A stretch of 64,000 nt of DNA. Origin: JBQTKD01 sp052386455. Its GTDB lineage: Bacteria; Actinomycetota; Actinomycetes; Sporichthyales; Sporichthyaceae. The notes beneath the pieces are model-generated. The model ran no database searches. It had not been told where the DNA came from and was given only the letters and a program-made list of their open reading frames with translations. Within the stretch, counting starts at the first letter, position 1; each line of letters starts with the position of its first letter. Positions 51,298 to 60,698 of the stretch are shown here, one piece after another. Location of the stretch: contig JBQTKD010000047.1 in NCBI GenBank assembly GCA_052386455.1, forward strand, positions 1 to 64,000, given 5' to 3'. The position numbers were made by a program, and so were the translations under genes.

Positions 51298-52232
51298 AGG
51301 ACTTCGACCTCCAGGGGGCGGCGGCCGAGTTGTTTTCGAACCTTGGCAACCAGCAGCGCGGTGGCGAGCATCATGGCGAAGACCACGGCCTCCCGGCTGC
51401 CGGGGCCGGTGTCGCCGACGGCGCTGGTGGTCATGAACGTCTCGGTGATGGACAGGACGAACGCGCCGAGCAGTGCCAGCGCCGGGGAGTAGAACGCGCC
51501 GACCACCGCGATCGTGAGGGCCCGGAAGAAGACCAGCAGGATCGCCGACAGGTCGGTGCCGGCCACCGGCGCCAGCAGCGCCCCGGCCAGGCAGGACATC
51601 GCACCGGAGACCGCGTAGGCGCCGACGCCGATCCGAAACATTCGGATGCCCGACCAGCGCGCCGCCTCGACGTCGTCGGAGATCGCGCGCACGTTCACGC
51701 CGGCCCGGGTGCCGTTGAGCCACAACGCCAAAATGATCACCAGGCCCACGGTGACGATCAGGCTCGCGAATCGGTGCGCGGTGACGTTGAAGTCCAGGAT
51801 GCGGAAGCTGGAATCGCCGAACGGGCTGCTGCTGATCGCGACGTCCGGCCGAACCGGGAAGTTCAAGGTGGCGATCGAGCTGAGCAGCAGCATGAAGGCC
51901 AGCGACAGGGTGGAGAGGGTCAGCCGAGGGAGAAAGGCGATGCGGCGGTTCATGACCATCAGGCCGTAGGCCCCGCCGACCAGCGCGCCGATGAGCACGA
52001 GGAACAGGAGCGCGGCCATTCCGTTCCACTTGTACGCCGCGGTGAAGTGGTAGTACCCGTACGCCCCGATGACCGCGATGCCGTAGTGCATGAAGCCGAC
52101 GGTGCGGCTGATCTTGAAGGTGAGCACCAGCGCGACGGCCAGCACGCTGTAGATGCCCGCGTTTGCCATCCCGATCACCAGGCTGGGGCCGAACAGATCC
52201 GGGTTCGGATCGATCGAAAACGAGTGCAGCAT
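51294..52232 (-). CDS. livH: Branched-chain amino acid-type ABC permease LivH
   Basis: This 312-residue membrane protein has about eight helices. GMANAGIYSVLAVALVLTFKISRTVGFMHYGIAVIGAY matches the LivH start, and MFRIGVGAYAVSGAMSCLAGALLAP matches the conserved transporter loop. The ATG at 52232 is preceded by GAGG. A perfect 6+5+6 palindrome (52246-52262) lies in the leader. No periplasmic binding-protein gene is found in this operon, so the solute receptor must be elsewhere. Confidence 0.9.
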   Translation of the reverse strand: MLHSFSIDPNPDLFGPSLVIGMANAGIYSVLAVALVLTFKISRTVGFMHYGIAVIGAYGYYHFTAAYKWNGMAALLFLVLIGALVGGAYGLMVMNRRIAFLPRLTLSTLSLAFMLLLSSIATLNFPVRPDVAISSSPFGDSSFRILDFNVTAHRFASLIVTVGLVIILALWLNGTRAGVNVRAISDDVEAARWSGIRMFRIGVGAYAVSGAMSCLAGALLAPVAGTDLSAILLVFFRALTIAVVGAFYSPALALLGAFVLSITETFMTTSAVGDTGPGSREAVVFAMMLATALLVAKVRKQLGRRPLEVEVL

Positions 52233-52245
52233 TGCCGGCCTCACC

Positions 52246-52262
52246 GTGCCAAGAGCTGGCAC
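52246..52262. promoter_or_regulatory. Palindromic operator candidate before livH
   Basis: GTGCCAAGAGCTGGCAC has perfect six-base arms (GTGCCA/TGGCAC) around AGAGC. It lies 14 bases before the livH ATG, overlapping the leader. The binding protein is unknown. Confidence 0.5.
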
Positions 52263-52496
52263 ACCTCAGGGACGGACCGGCACGAGGGGACCTGCCGGTC
52301 GGACCTTCTCGCCGAGGCGGCGCTCGCGGGACGGGCGCGGCGAGAGGGACGTTGCTCCCTCAGGGTAGGGCCGCATTTCGTCCGGGGCACTACCCGGATT
52401 GCGCGGAAAAGTTCCCCGAGTTCCCCACCTGCGCCTAAGCCGCTGTGCGATAGGTCACGCAATCCGCTCGCCTATGCTTTTCGTCGTGGGGGATGC

Positions 52497-54095
<1,599 letters not shown>

Positions 54096-54275
54096 GTCGC
54101 GTCGCCGCTGGTGAGCGGCTGTTTCCGAGAACTTCTCATGACAAATGTGATCAAGGGTGTTGCTGGAGATCACAAGTTTCGGAAAGCGCCTGCAGAGTGA
54201 ATCTTTCTCGGCCGATGATGTTGCTCTCGGGGGAAATCCGTCGCACAAGTGCGTCCCGACCTGGGAGGAAATCAA
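54096..54275. other. 180-base leader of the small HTH gene with a dyad
   Basis: This space between the ABC-F and HTH genes is AT-richer than its surroundings. TGTGATC (54146-54152) and GATCACA (54168-54174) form a perfect seven-base dyad with 15 bases between. GGGAGGA precedes the HTH start. No other gene is visible. Confidence 0.4.
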
Positions 54276-54491
54276 GTGGCCGAAACCCTGCGCAAGGGCA
54301 GCCGGATCACCGGCAACGCGCGCGAGCGCCTCGCCGCGGACCTGAAGAAGAAGTACGGGCAGGGGCGGAGCATCCGCGCCCTGGCCGAGGAGACCGGACG
54401 TTCCTACGGGTTCGTCCACCGCATGCTCTCCGAGTCCGGCGTTACCCTTCGCGGCCGTGGCGGCGCCACTCGCGGCAAGGTCAAGGTCTGA
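54276..54491 (+). CDS. Small helix-turn-helix protein
   Basis: This 71-residue basic protein has RITGNARERLAADLKKKYGQGRSIRALAEETGRSYGFVHRMLSESGV. The last part is a clear HTH of the resolvase/MarR-like short type, followed by a Gly/Arg/Lys tail (LRGRGGATRGKVKV). It is a common small actinobacterial protein, possibly nucleoid-associated; its targets are unknown. The GTG is preceded by GGGAGGAA at seven bases, which rules out the in-frame upstream ATG 54249. A strong terminator hairpin follows. Confidence 0.88.
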   Translation: MAETLRKGSRITGNARERLAADLKKKYGQGRSIRALAEETGRSYGFVHRMLSESGVTLRGRGGATRGKVKV

Positions 54492-54511
54492 CAGCACGAC
54501 CGCTGGCGTGG

Positions 54512-54548
54512 AGATGGGCCGACGTCCCTCGGGGACGTCGGCCCATCT
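54512..54548. terminator. Strong 17-bp stem terminator
   Basis: AGATGGGCCGACGTCCC pairs perfectly with its complement around a TCG loop. It lies 20 bases after the HTH stop and just before the -10-like TAACCT of the next gene. No T tract follows, as is common in high-GC actinobacteria. Confidence 0.8.
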
Positions 54549-54566
54549 GCGTCTAACCTGCCAGTC

Positions 54567-55355
54567 ATGACTAGCCGAATCGACGCCGACGTTCTGGTCG
54601 CCGGGGACGTACTGCTCGACGTGGACGGCGCACTCGCCACCGTCACGCTGAACCGGCCCGACCGCCGCAATGCCATGAGCCCGTCGCTGTGGGCGGCGCT
54701 CGCCGCGGTGCCCGATCTTCTGCCCGCCGACGTGCGCGTGGTGATCGTTCGCGGGGCCGGGAAGGTCTTCTGCGCCGGCATCGACCTGCGCATGGTCACC
54801 CCCGAGGGGGTGCCGGGCGAGACGTCGCTCGCCGAGGTCGTGCAGCGCGACGACGCGGGGATCGTGGACTGGGTCGGCCACCTGCAGCGCGCCTACACGT
54901 GGCTCGCGGACCCGCGCTGGGTCACCATCGCCGCCGTGCAGGGCGCCGCGGTGGGCGGCGGGTTCCAACTCGCGCTCGCTGCGGACCTGCGCGTGCTCGC
55001 CACCGACGCGCGCCTGTGCATGAAGGAGACCGCACTCGGCCTGGTGCCGGACCTGACGGGCACTCAGACTCTGTTGCGTGCCGTCGGGTACCCACGTGCC
55101 CTCGAACTGTGCGCCTCGGCGCGCTGGGTCGACGCCGCCGAGGCGGACCGGCTGGGGCTGGCGAACGCCGTCGTGCCGGCCGAGGAGCTCGAGAAGGCGA
55201 GCGTCGAGCTGGCCGAGCAGATCCTGGCGAACAGCCCCGCCGCGGTCCGCGGGGTGAAGGACCTGTTGATCGACGCGTGGCTGCGGACACCCGCCGAAGC
55301 CGGGCTCGCGGAACGAACCACGCAGGTCTCGTTGTTGCGAGCAATGTGTCGGTAG
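54567..55355 (+). CDS. Enoyl-CoA hydratase/isomerase family protein
   Basis: This 262-residue crotonase-fold protein has DVDGALATVTLNRPDRRNAMSPSLWAAL, VIVRGAGKVFCAGIDLRMV (first oxyanion glycine) and VQGAAVGGGFQLALAADLRV (second). METALGLVPDLTGTQTLLR-like sequence follows in the order of enoyl-CoA hydratases. The exact acyl substrate is unknown. ATG 54567 lies seven bases after TAACCT (leaderless pattern). Its stop overlaps the ABC exporter start by ten bases. Confidence 0.9.
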   Translation: MTSRIDADVLVAGDVLLDVDGALATVTLNRPDRRNAMSPSLWAALAAVPDLLPADVRVVIVRGAGKVFCAGIDLRMVTPEGVPGETSLAEVVQRDDAGIVDWVGHLQRAYTWLADPRWVTIAAVQGAAVGGGFQLALAADLRVLATDARLCMKETALGLVPDLTGTQTLLRAVGYPRALELCASARWVDAAEADRLGLANAVVPAEELEKASVELAEQILANSPAAVRGVKDLLIDAWLRTPAEAGLAERTTQVSLLRAMCR

Positions 55356-57208
55356 GCAGCCAATCGCCGTGGGTGGCGTACAAGTCGTTCACCCGCGACA
55401 CCTCGGACCACCAGCGGCTCGCGCCCGGCGTGCTGCGCCGGATGCTGCGCTACGCCCGGCCGTACCGGCGGCTCGTCGCGGCGTTCCTGACGCTCGTCGT
55501 CGTCGACGCGGTGCTCATGGTGTCCGTGCCGCTGCTGCTCAAGCAGATCATCGACGAGGGCGTCGTGCCGAAGGACCGAACCGTGGTCACGGTGCTGGCG
55601 AGCGTGGTGGCCGGGATCGCGGTGCTCGACGCGATCCTGTCCCTGGTACAGCGCTGGTACTCCGCACGGATCGGCGAGGGCCTGATCTACGACCTGCGCA
55701 CCCAGGTGTTCGCGCACGTGCAGCGCATGCCGCTGGCGTTCTTCACCCGCACCCAAACCGGGGCCCTGGTGTCTCGGCTCAACAACGACGTGCTCGGCGC
55801 GCAGCAGGCGTTCACCAACACCCTCGGCACGGTCGTGTCGAACATCGTGACGCTGATCCTCGTCAGCGCCGCGATGTTCTACCTGTCCTGGCAGGTCACG
55901 CTCCTCACTCTCGCGACGCTGCCGATCTTCCTGATCCCGGCGAAGATCGTCGGCCGGCACCTGCAGAAGCTGACCCGCTCGCAGATGGACCTCACCGCGG
56001 ACATCACGGTCTCGATGACCGAGCGGTTCAACGTCTCCGGCGCGCTGCTCGTGAAGCTGTTCGGGCGCCCCGCCGAGGAGTCGGCACGCTTCAACTCCAC
56101 GGCGGACCAGGTCCGCGGGATCGGCGTCCAGATCGCGATGGCCAACCGGTTTTTCTTCACCTCGATGGTCATGGTCGCCTCGCTGGCCACCGCCTTGGTC
56201 TACGGCGTGGGCGGCAACCTCGCGATCTCCGGCGATCTGACCGTCGGGACGATGCTGGCGCTCGCGACGCTGTTGACCCGGATGTACGTGCCGTTGACCG
56301 CGCTGTCCAACGTGCGCGTCGACATCATGACCGCGCTGGTCAGCTTCGACCGCGTCTTCGAGGTCCTCGACCTTGCGCCCGCGATCGACGAGAAGCCCGA
56401 CGCAGTCGCCTTCCCGGCCGGCGCCCCGTCGGTGGAGTTCGAGAACGTCGACTTCCGGTACCCGGGCGCAGGGGAGGTTTCGCTCGCCTCGCTGGAGTCC
56501 GTCGCGCGGCTGGAGAAGACCTCCAACGAGCAGGTGCTGCACGGCATCTCCTTCCGGGCCGAACCGGGCCAGTTGATTGCCCTGGTCGGGCCCTCCGGTG
56601 CCGGCAAGACCACGATCGGCAACCTGCTCGCGCGCCTCTACGATCCGACGTCCGGGATCGTGCGGATCAACGGCGTCGACCTGCGCGACGCGACGCTGGC
56701 CTCCCTCGCCCAAACCGTCGGCGTCGCCGGGCAGGAGGCGCACATGTTCCACGACACGATTCGCGCCAACCTGGTGTACGCGCGGCCGGGCGCGAGCGAC
56801 GAGGACCTGCGCATCGCGTGCAAGGACGCGCAGATCCTCGACCTGATCGAGTCGTTGTCCAACGGCCTGGACACGATCGTCGGGGACCGCGGATACCGCC
56901 TCTCGGGTGGCGAGAAGCAACGCCTCGCGCTGGCCCGACTGCTGCTCAAGGCGCCGTCGGTCGTCGTGCTGGACGAGGCCACCGCGCACCTGGACTCCGA
57001 GTCCGAGGCGGCGGTCCAGCGCGCCCTGGACAACACCCTGGTGGGCAGGACCTCGCTGGTCATCGCGCACCGGCTGTCCACGATCCGCCGCGCCGATCAG
57101 ATCCTGGTGCTGGAGAACGGGCGCATCGTCGAACGCGGCCGGCACGAGGAACTGCTGGCCGCCGACGGCCTCTACGCCCTGCTGTACCGCACCCAGTTCG
57201 CCGACTGA
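55346..57208 (+). CDS. ABC exporter, fused permease-ATPase
   Basis: This 620-residue half-transporter has six transmembrane helices in residues 35-315, such as LVAAFLTLVVVDAVLMVSVPLLL, with AFFTRTQTGALVSRLNNDVLGAQ as the coupling helix. The ATPase domain has PGQLIALVGPSGAGKTTIGNLL, LSGGEKQRLALARLLL, SVVVLDEATAHLD and the switch IAHRLST. It is MsbA/LmrA-like and forms homo- or heterodimers. An insertion between the core strand and Walker A (VSLASLESVARLEKTSNEQ) is characteristic of an actinobacterial subgroup. Start GTG 55346 is likely; a GTG near 55376 is possible. Substrate unknown. Confidence 0.92.
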   Translation: MSVGSQSPWVAYKSFTRDTSDHQRLAPGVLRRMLRYARPYRRLVAAFLTLVVVDAVLMVSVPLLLKQIIDEGVVPKDRTVVTVLASVVAGIAVLDAILSLVQRWYSARIGEGLIYDLRTQVFAHVQRMPLAFFTRTQTGALVSRLNNDVLGAQQAFTNTLGTVVSNIVTLILVSAAMFYLSWQVTLLTLATLPIFLIPAKIVGRHLQKLTRSQMDLTADITVSMTERFNVSGALLVKLFGRPAEESARFNSTADQVRGIGVQIAMANRFFFTSMVMVASLATALVYGVGGNLAISGDLTVGTMLALATLLTRMYVPLTALSNVRVDIMTALVSFDRVFEVLDLAPAIDEKPDAVAFPAGAPSVEFENVDFRYPGAGEVSLASLESVARLEKTSNEQVLHGISFRAEPGQLIALVGPSGAGKTTIGNLLARLYDPTSGIVRINGVDLRDATLASLAQTVGVAGQEAHMFHDTIRANLVYARPGASDEDLRIACKDAQILDLIESLSNGLDTIVGDRGYRLSGGEKQRLALARLLLKAPSVVVLDEATAHLDSESEAAVQRALDNTLVGRTSLVIAHRLSTIRRADQILVLENGRIVERGRHEELLAADGLYALLYRTQFAD

Positions 57209-57211
57209 CCC

Positions 57212-57275
57212 CGCCGATAGTGCACCTGGGGTACGCGAATCGCCCGATTCGCGTACCTGGACTGCGCTATCGGCG
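57212..57275. repeat. Intergenic palindrome, copy 3 of 3 (bidirectional terminator)
   Basis: Two arms of about 30 bases enclose a short loop. They read CGCCGATAGTGCA...GGGTACGCG inward, the same core as the copies at 8727 and 26902. It lies between the convergent ABC exporter and pirin stop codons, four bases after one and 15 before the other, an ideal place for a two-way terminator. Confidence 0.85.
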
Positions 57276-57290
57276 AAGAATGAGGAGGCG

Positions 57291-58037
57291 TCAGTTCGCC
57301 AGCTGGGCGTGCATTTCCCACACGAGGACCTCGGTGTCCTCCAGCGCCGTGACGCGGCGAGCGCCCGCGAGGGTGAGGCGGGCGGCATCGCCCTTGCTCA
57401 GCAGCCCGGCGCCTTCCAGGTCGACCGAGCCGCGCGGGGTGAACACGTGCGCCAGGGGAGAGTCCGGCAGCTCGACGCTCTGGCCCTCGGACAGGCGCGC
57501 GACGTGCAGGGCCGCGTATTTGTTGGCGATGTGGATTGCGGTCTCGTCGGAGTGCTGCGGCATTCCGGACGCTACGACGACGAGGTTGCCGGACAGTCGG
57601 GCGGCGTCGATCTCGAGCTGCTCGTAGGACGGGTCGATGCCGCCGGTGTCGGGGACGACCCACATCTGCACGAAGTGCACGGGCTCGTCGTGGCGCTCGC
57701 CGGCCAGCCGCCAGGAGTCGTTCTTCTCCGAGTGCAGAATCCCGCGCCCCGCGCTCATCCGCTGGGCCAGGCCGGGGTAGATGACGCCGGTGTGGCCGGT
57801 CGTGTCCTGGTGCACCAGCGAGCCGGACAGCACCCAGGTGACGATCTCCATGTCCTTGTGCGGATGCGTCTCAAAGCCAGTCCCGGCCGCGACGATGTCG
57901 TCGTTGTTCACCAGCAACAGACCGTGGTGGGTGTTCTTCGGGTCGTAGTGCCCGCCGAAGGAGAACGAGTGCTTGGAGTCCAGCCAGCCCATCGTCGTGT
58001 GGTCGCGGTCGGCGGCTCGTCGAATGTCGACGGTCAC
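57291..58037 (-). CDS. Pirin family protein (YhaK-like)
   Basis: This 248-residue bicupin has the pirin motifs HSFSFGGHYDPKNTHHGLLLVNNDDIV, GFETHPHKDMEIVTWVLSGSLVHQD and RMSAGRGILHSEKN. Its metal ligands are His56/His58-type in HPHKDME and a third in the GILHSE loop. Pirins include quercetinases and redox sensors; function here is not defined. The GTG start is preceded by GAGGAG. A paired DnaA-box-like motif begins 14 bases upstream. Confidence 0.92.
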   Translation of the reverse strand: MTVDIRRAADRDHTTMGWLDSKHSFSFGGHYDPKNTHHGLLLVNNDDIVAAGTGFETHPHKDMEIVTWVLSGSLVHQDTTGHTGVIYPGLAQRMSAGRGILHSEKNDSWRLAGERHDEPVHFVQMWVVPDTGGIDPSYEQLEIDAARLSGNLVVVASGMPQHSDETAIHIANKYAALHVARLSEGQSVELPDSPLAHVFTPRGSVDLEGAGLLSKGDAARLTLAGARRVTALEDTEVLVWEMHAQLAN

Positions 58038-58051
58038 GGGGTTCTCCTCGG

Positions 58052-58088
58052 TTGTCCACAGGGCACGCAGTGGTCCGGTTTTCCACAG
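58052..58088. promoter_or_regulatory. Paired DnaA-box-like motif, copy C
   Basis: TTGTCCACA (58052-58060) with GGGC after it, and CCGG before TTTTCCACAG (from 58079), with a 27-base offset. Nearly identical to copy B (36956). It lies between the divergent pirin and DUF4192-like genes. Confidence 0.7.
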
Positions 58089-58139
58089 TTTCCAGAGTCT
58101 GCCTTGTCGAGGGCAAAGTGGTCGTCCAGCGTGCCCTCC

Positions 58140-58511
58140 ATGCTGACCGTCGAACCGATTCCCGGCGGACGACCTCGCGGCCCCGCCGCAGTCTGCCGCC
58201 TCGTCGCTGCCCACGCCTCGTTCGCCGACTTCCACGTCGCAGTGGTGCTGCCGGGGCCCGATTCGGGGCTGCTTCTGCTGGCCGAAACCGGCGAGATCGA
58301 GGAACTGTGCGCTGCGGCCCGCGCCCTCGGTTGCGCGGAAGGCGTCGGACTCGTCCTCTCCGCGGACGCCTCGGATGGCACGGGCGATCTTCTGCTCAAG
58401 CTCGCATCCGACCTGATGGACCTCCTCGTCGTGCAAGGCGACCGCTACCGGTCTCTGGTCTGCCTGAGCGCCGAATGTTGCCCGCCCGAAGGGATCGCCT
58501 GGCGATCGTGA
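58140..58511 (+). CDS. Short DUF4192-like protein
   Basis: This 123-residue soluble protein ends with DLLVVQGDRYRSLVCLSAECCPPEGIAWRS, close to the 'DRWWS..C....CCPPEG' ending of DUF4192 proteins. The first part (PRGPAAVCRLVAAHASFADFHVAVVLPGPDSGLLLLAETGE) is helical and beta-rich. DUF4192 members are usually longer, so this may be a truncated or minimal form. The ATG at 58140 lacks a clear Shine-Dalgarno. Function unknown. Confidence 0.65.
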   Translation: MLTVEPIPGGRPRGPAAVCRLVAAHASFADFHVAVVLPGPDSGLLLLAETGEIEELCAAARALGCAEGVGLVLSADASDGTGDLLLKLASDLMDLLVVQGDRYRSLVCLSAECCPPEGIAWRS

Positions 58512-58624
58512 CGCCGCATCCTCCGAACGGACGAGACGAAGATCCACCGAACGTGGAACCGAATGAACCCTTTGTCTCTCCAAGTAACCGTTCGCCCCAT
58601 TCGGACCGTGAAGGGACACACGGC

Positions 58625-59941
58625 ATGCGCTCGACCAGAAGTCGGATCACGGCAGTCGTCTCCGGCGCGGCGACGGTGCTGGCGGGCGTGACGCTCGCCG
58701 ATGTCGCTCGGGCGCAAGATCTGGCACCGCAGACCACTGCGGCCCGCGACGCACTCACGCTGCTTCCGGGCTTCGCCGGCCTACCGGACAGCCTGGGCGT
58801 GTCTGCGCCAACGGTCCTTCACGGCCGGGTGACCGACTCGTCCGGCTTGCCGATGCGCGGCGCCGCCGTCCTGCTGTCCGCCTGGCCGTCCAACGAGACG
58901 ATGCGCGCCATGCCGGTCGGCGGCACGTTCCAGTTGACGCCGATCGCGCGCACCGCCACTGGCGGCGATGGGGGCTACGAACTGCGGGCCGGGTTGACCG
59001 CGCTGCTGGCCCCGTTGGTCGGTCAGGACGGCCTCGACGTGCAGTTGGACGTTTTTCACGCTGGCCGTCAGTACACCTGGCTCTCGCAGGTCCGGCCGAG
59101 CGGCTCCGGATGGGTCCTGCCCAGCGTGACCGAAACCCTCGACCGAGCCACCGGCAAGGCCACGGCCCGCAACACCCTGAATTTGGCCTTCGGCCGAGTG
59201 CATGGGAGCGACATCGCTTCGGACCTGAAGTTCGCCGCAGCCTGGGCGCACCATGCCGACGACGACAATCCCGGTTCCAACCCTGGCCCGCACCCCTTCC
59301 CGGGTGCGTGGTGCGTCCAGCGCAAGGCTGCCGAACGCGAGACGATGACCACGGTCGCGACCGCTCTGGCTCGCGCAGGTACCACCGCGCATGTCACCTA
59401 CGATCGGGGCGCGCAGACGATGATGAGCGCGGGCCTCAGCTGGGACAAGGGCGTCAGCTTCCGCATCAGTGGCGACCGGACGCGTACCTCGAACTTCGAG
59501 GCCGGCTACAAGCCCAAGCGCGGCGCCAAGGGCAACCCTGCGCACCACGCCTACAAGATCAACATGGTCAACGGCGTGATTCAGACCGAATGCATGGGAA
59601 ACGAGCCCGGCGAGATTCGGATCCGGCAGGTAGTCACCGATCCCATGGGGCCTGGCGGTGGGGGCAAGCCCGTTCCCATCCGCGGGCCGATCTGGAAGTG
59701 TGCCAACGTGGAACCGGCGGGTTTCGGCTATGTCCAGACCGAGAACGCGGAGGCGCACACGTTCTCGAAGGGCTTCAGTTTCAGCCCTCTGGGCCTGGGC
59801 GCCTTCACCGGAGAAGCGCTGAGCGGATACAGCACGACCGTGCGCGTCAAGTACACGTTCAAAAGCGAGAACGGGCGGTGGTGCGGAGATACCGGTCGCC
59901 CGCTCGACAAGGGCCAGCTGACTCAGGCATTCGAGAAGTGA
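58625..59941 (+). CDS. Exported protein with carboxypeptidase-regulatory-like N-terminal domain
   Basis: This 438-residue protein has a signal peptide (ITAVVSGAATVLAGVTLADVARAQ). A short domain with HGRVTDSSGLPMRGAAVLLSAWPSN resembles carboxypeptidase-regulatory-like beta domains. A larger C-terminal domain has AWCVQRKAAERETMTTVATALARAGTTAHVTYDRGA, EAGYKPKRGAKGNPAHHAYKINMV and FSFSPLGLGAFTGEALSGYS. No family is recognised. AAGGGA precedes the ATG. The next gene overlaps its stop (GTGA), so the pair acts together. Confidence 0.75.
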   Translation: MRSTRSRITAVVSGAATVLAGVTLADVARAQDLAPQTTAARDALTLLPGFAGLPDSLGVSAPTVLHGRVTDSSGLPMRGAAVLLSAWPSNETMRAMPVGGTFQLTPIARTATGGDGGYELRAGLTALLAPLVGQDGLDVQLDVFHAGRQYTWLSQVRPSGSGWVLPSVTETLDRATGKATARNTLNLAFGRVHGSDIASDLKFAAAWAHHADDDNPGSNPGPHPFPGAWCVQRKAAERETMTTVATALARAGTTAHVTYDRGAQTMMSAGLSWDKGVSFRISGDRTRTSNFEAGYKPKRGAKGNPAHHAYKINMVNGVIQTECMGNEPGEIRIRQVVTDPMGPGGGGKPVPIRGPIWKCANVEPAGFGYVQTENAEAHTFSKGFSFSPLGLGAFTGEALSGYSTTVRVKYTFKSENGRWCGDTGRPLDKGQLTQAFEK

Positions 59942-60627
59942 GCGAGGACGTTCTGGAATCGGAAGCGGCTGCCGAGGTCGGCGAGACGGGGCGTCCTGAA
60001 CGGAGTGGTTCCAGGCGCCGGCTCTTGATCGCGGGCGTGGCGGCGAGTGCGCTGGTCGCGGCTGGGGTGGTCGCCGGGTCGTCACTGCACGATGACAGCC
60101 CGGCCCTTCCTCTGCTGCGTCCGCAGGCGACCTTCGGCCTGGCCATGATGACGGCCGGCGAGACCGTGTTCTCACTCGCGACGCCGTCGATCGAAGAACC
60201 GGGCAAGGAGGTTCGGATCCTCTCAGTAGAAGCCGCTCGTTCGGACAACGTGGAGTACCTCGGAGCGTTCGCGTCCTGGCCGCGAGACCATGGAGGATTG
60301 ACCTACACCGGCGGGCCGGGCTTTCCGAACCTCAAGCACCAGCCGAAGTCCCACCCCATCGATGCCGTGATCCCCGCAACCGAGACGGCCTGGCGCGCGC
60401 CGGGCGATCCGAAACCGCAGCCGGTTCGGGTCACCGTCGGCTTCCGACTTCTGGCCGGCCAGGGCGCCGTCAACGGCGTGACAATCGTCTACATGGCCGA
60501 CGGCAAGACCAAACGCGTTCACTTCCGCCACGCCGTCACCGGGTGCGTCAAGCCGGACTGCCAGGGTTGGGGCGAAGACGATCACGACGAGAATCTGCTG
60601 CGCAGGCTCGGCCTGATCAAGGACTGA
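59938..60627 (+). CDS. Single-pass membrane protein partner
   Basis: This 229-residue protein has an N-terminal acidic cytoplasmic tail, a basic SRRR, one transmembrane helix (LLIAGVAASALVAAGVVAGSS) and an exported domain. The domain contains VEYLGAFASWPRDHGGLTYTGGPGFPNLKHQPKSHPIDAVIPATETAW and ends TGCVKPDCQGWGEDDHDE. Two cysteines near the end may form a disulfide. GTG 59938 overlaps the stop of the exported protein gene. It is unlike known families to my eye; it is probably a membrane partner of that protein. Confidence 0.7.
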   Translation: MSEDVLESEAAAEVGETGRPERSGSRRRLLIAGVAASALVAAGVVAGSSLHDDSPALPLLRPQATFGLAMMTAGETVFSLATPSIEEPGKEVRILSVEAARSDNVEYLGAFASWPRDHGGLTYTGGPGFPNLKHQPKSHPIDAVIPATETAWRAPGDPKPQPVRVTVGFRLLAGQGAVNGVTIVYMADGKTKRVHFRHAVTGCVKPDCQGWGEDDHDENLLRRLGLIKD

Positions 60628-60698
60628 CCTGGCCGCTCCCCAGCCCACCCCCTAGGCTGCCGCGGACGGCCCGGAGGCGAGACACAGGGGGACGAGCG

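Noticed and set aside
54146..54174. CRP binding site (TGTGA...TCACA)
   Set aside because: The half sites are 19 bases apart rather than six, so it is not a standard CRP site.
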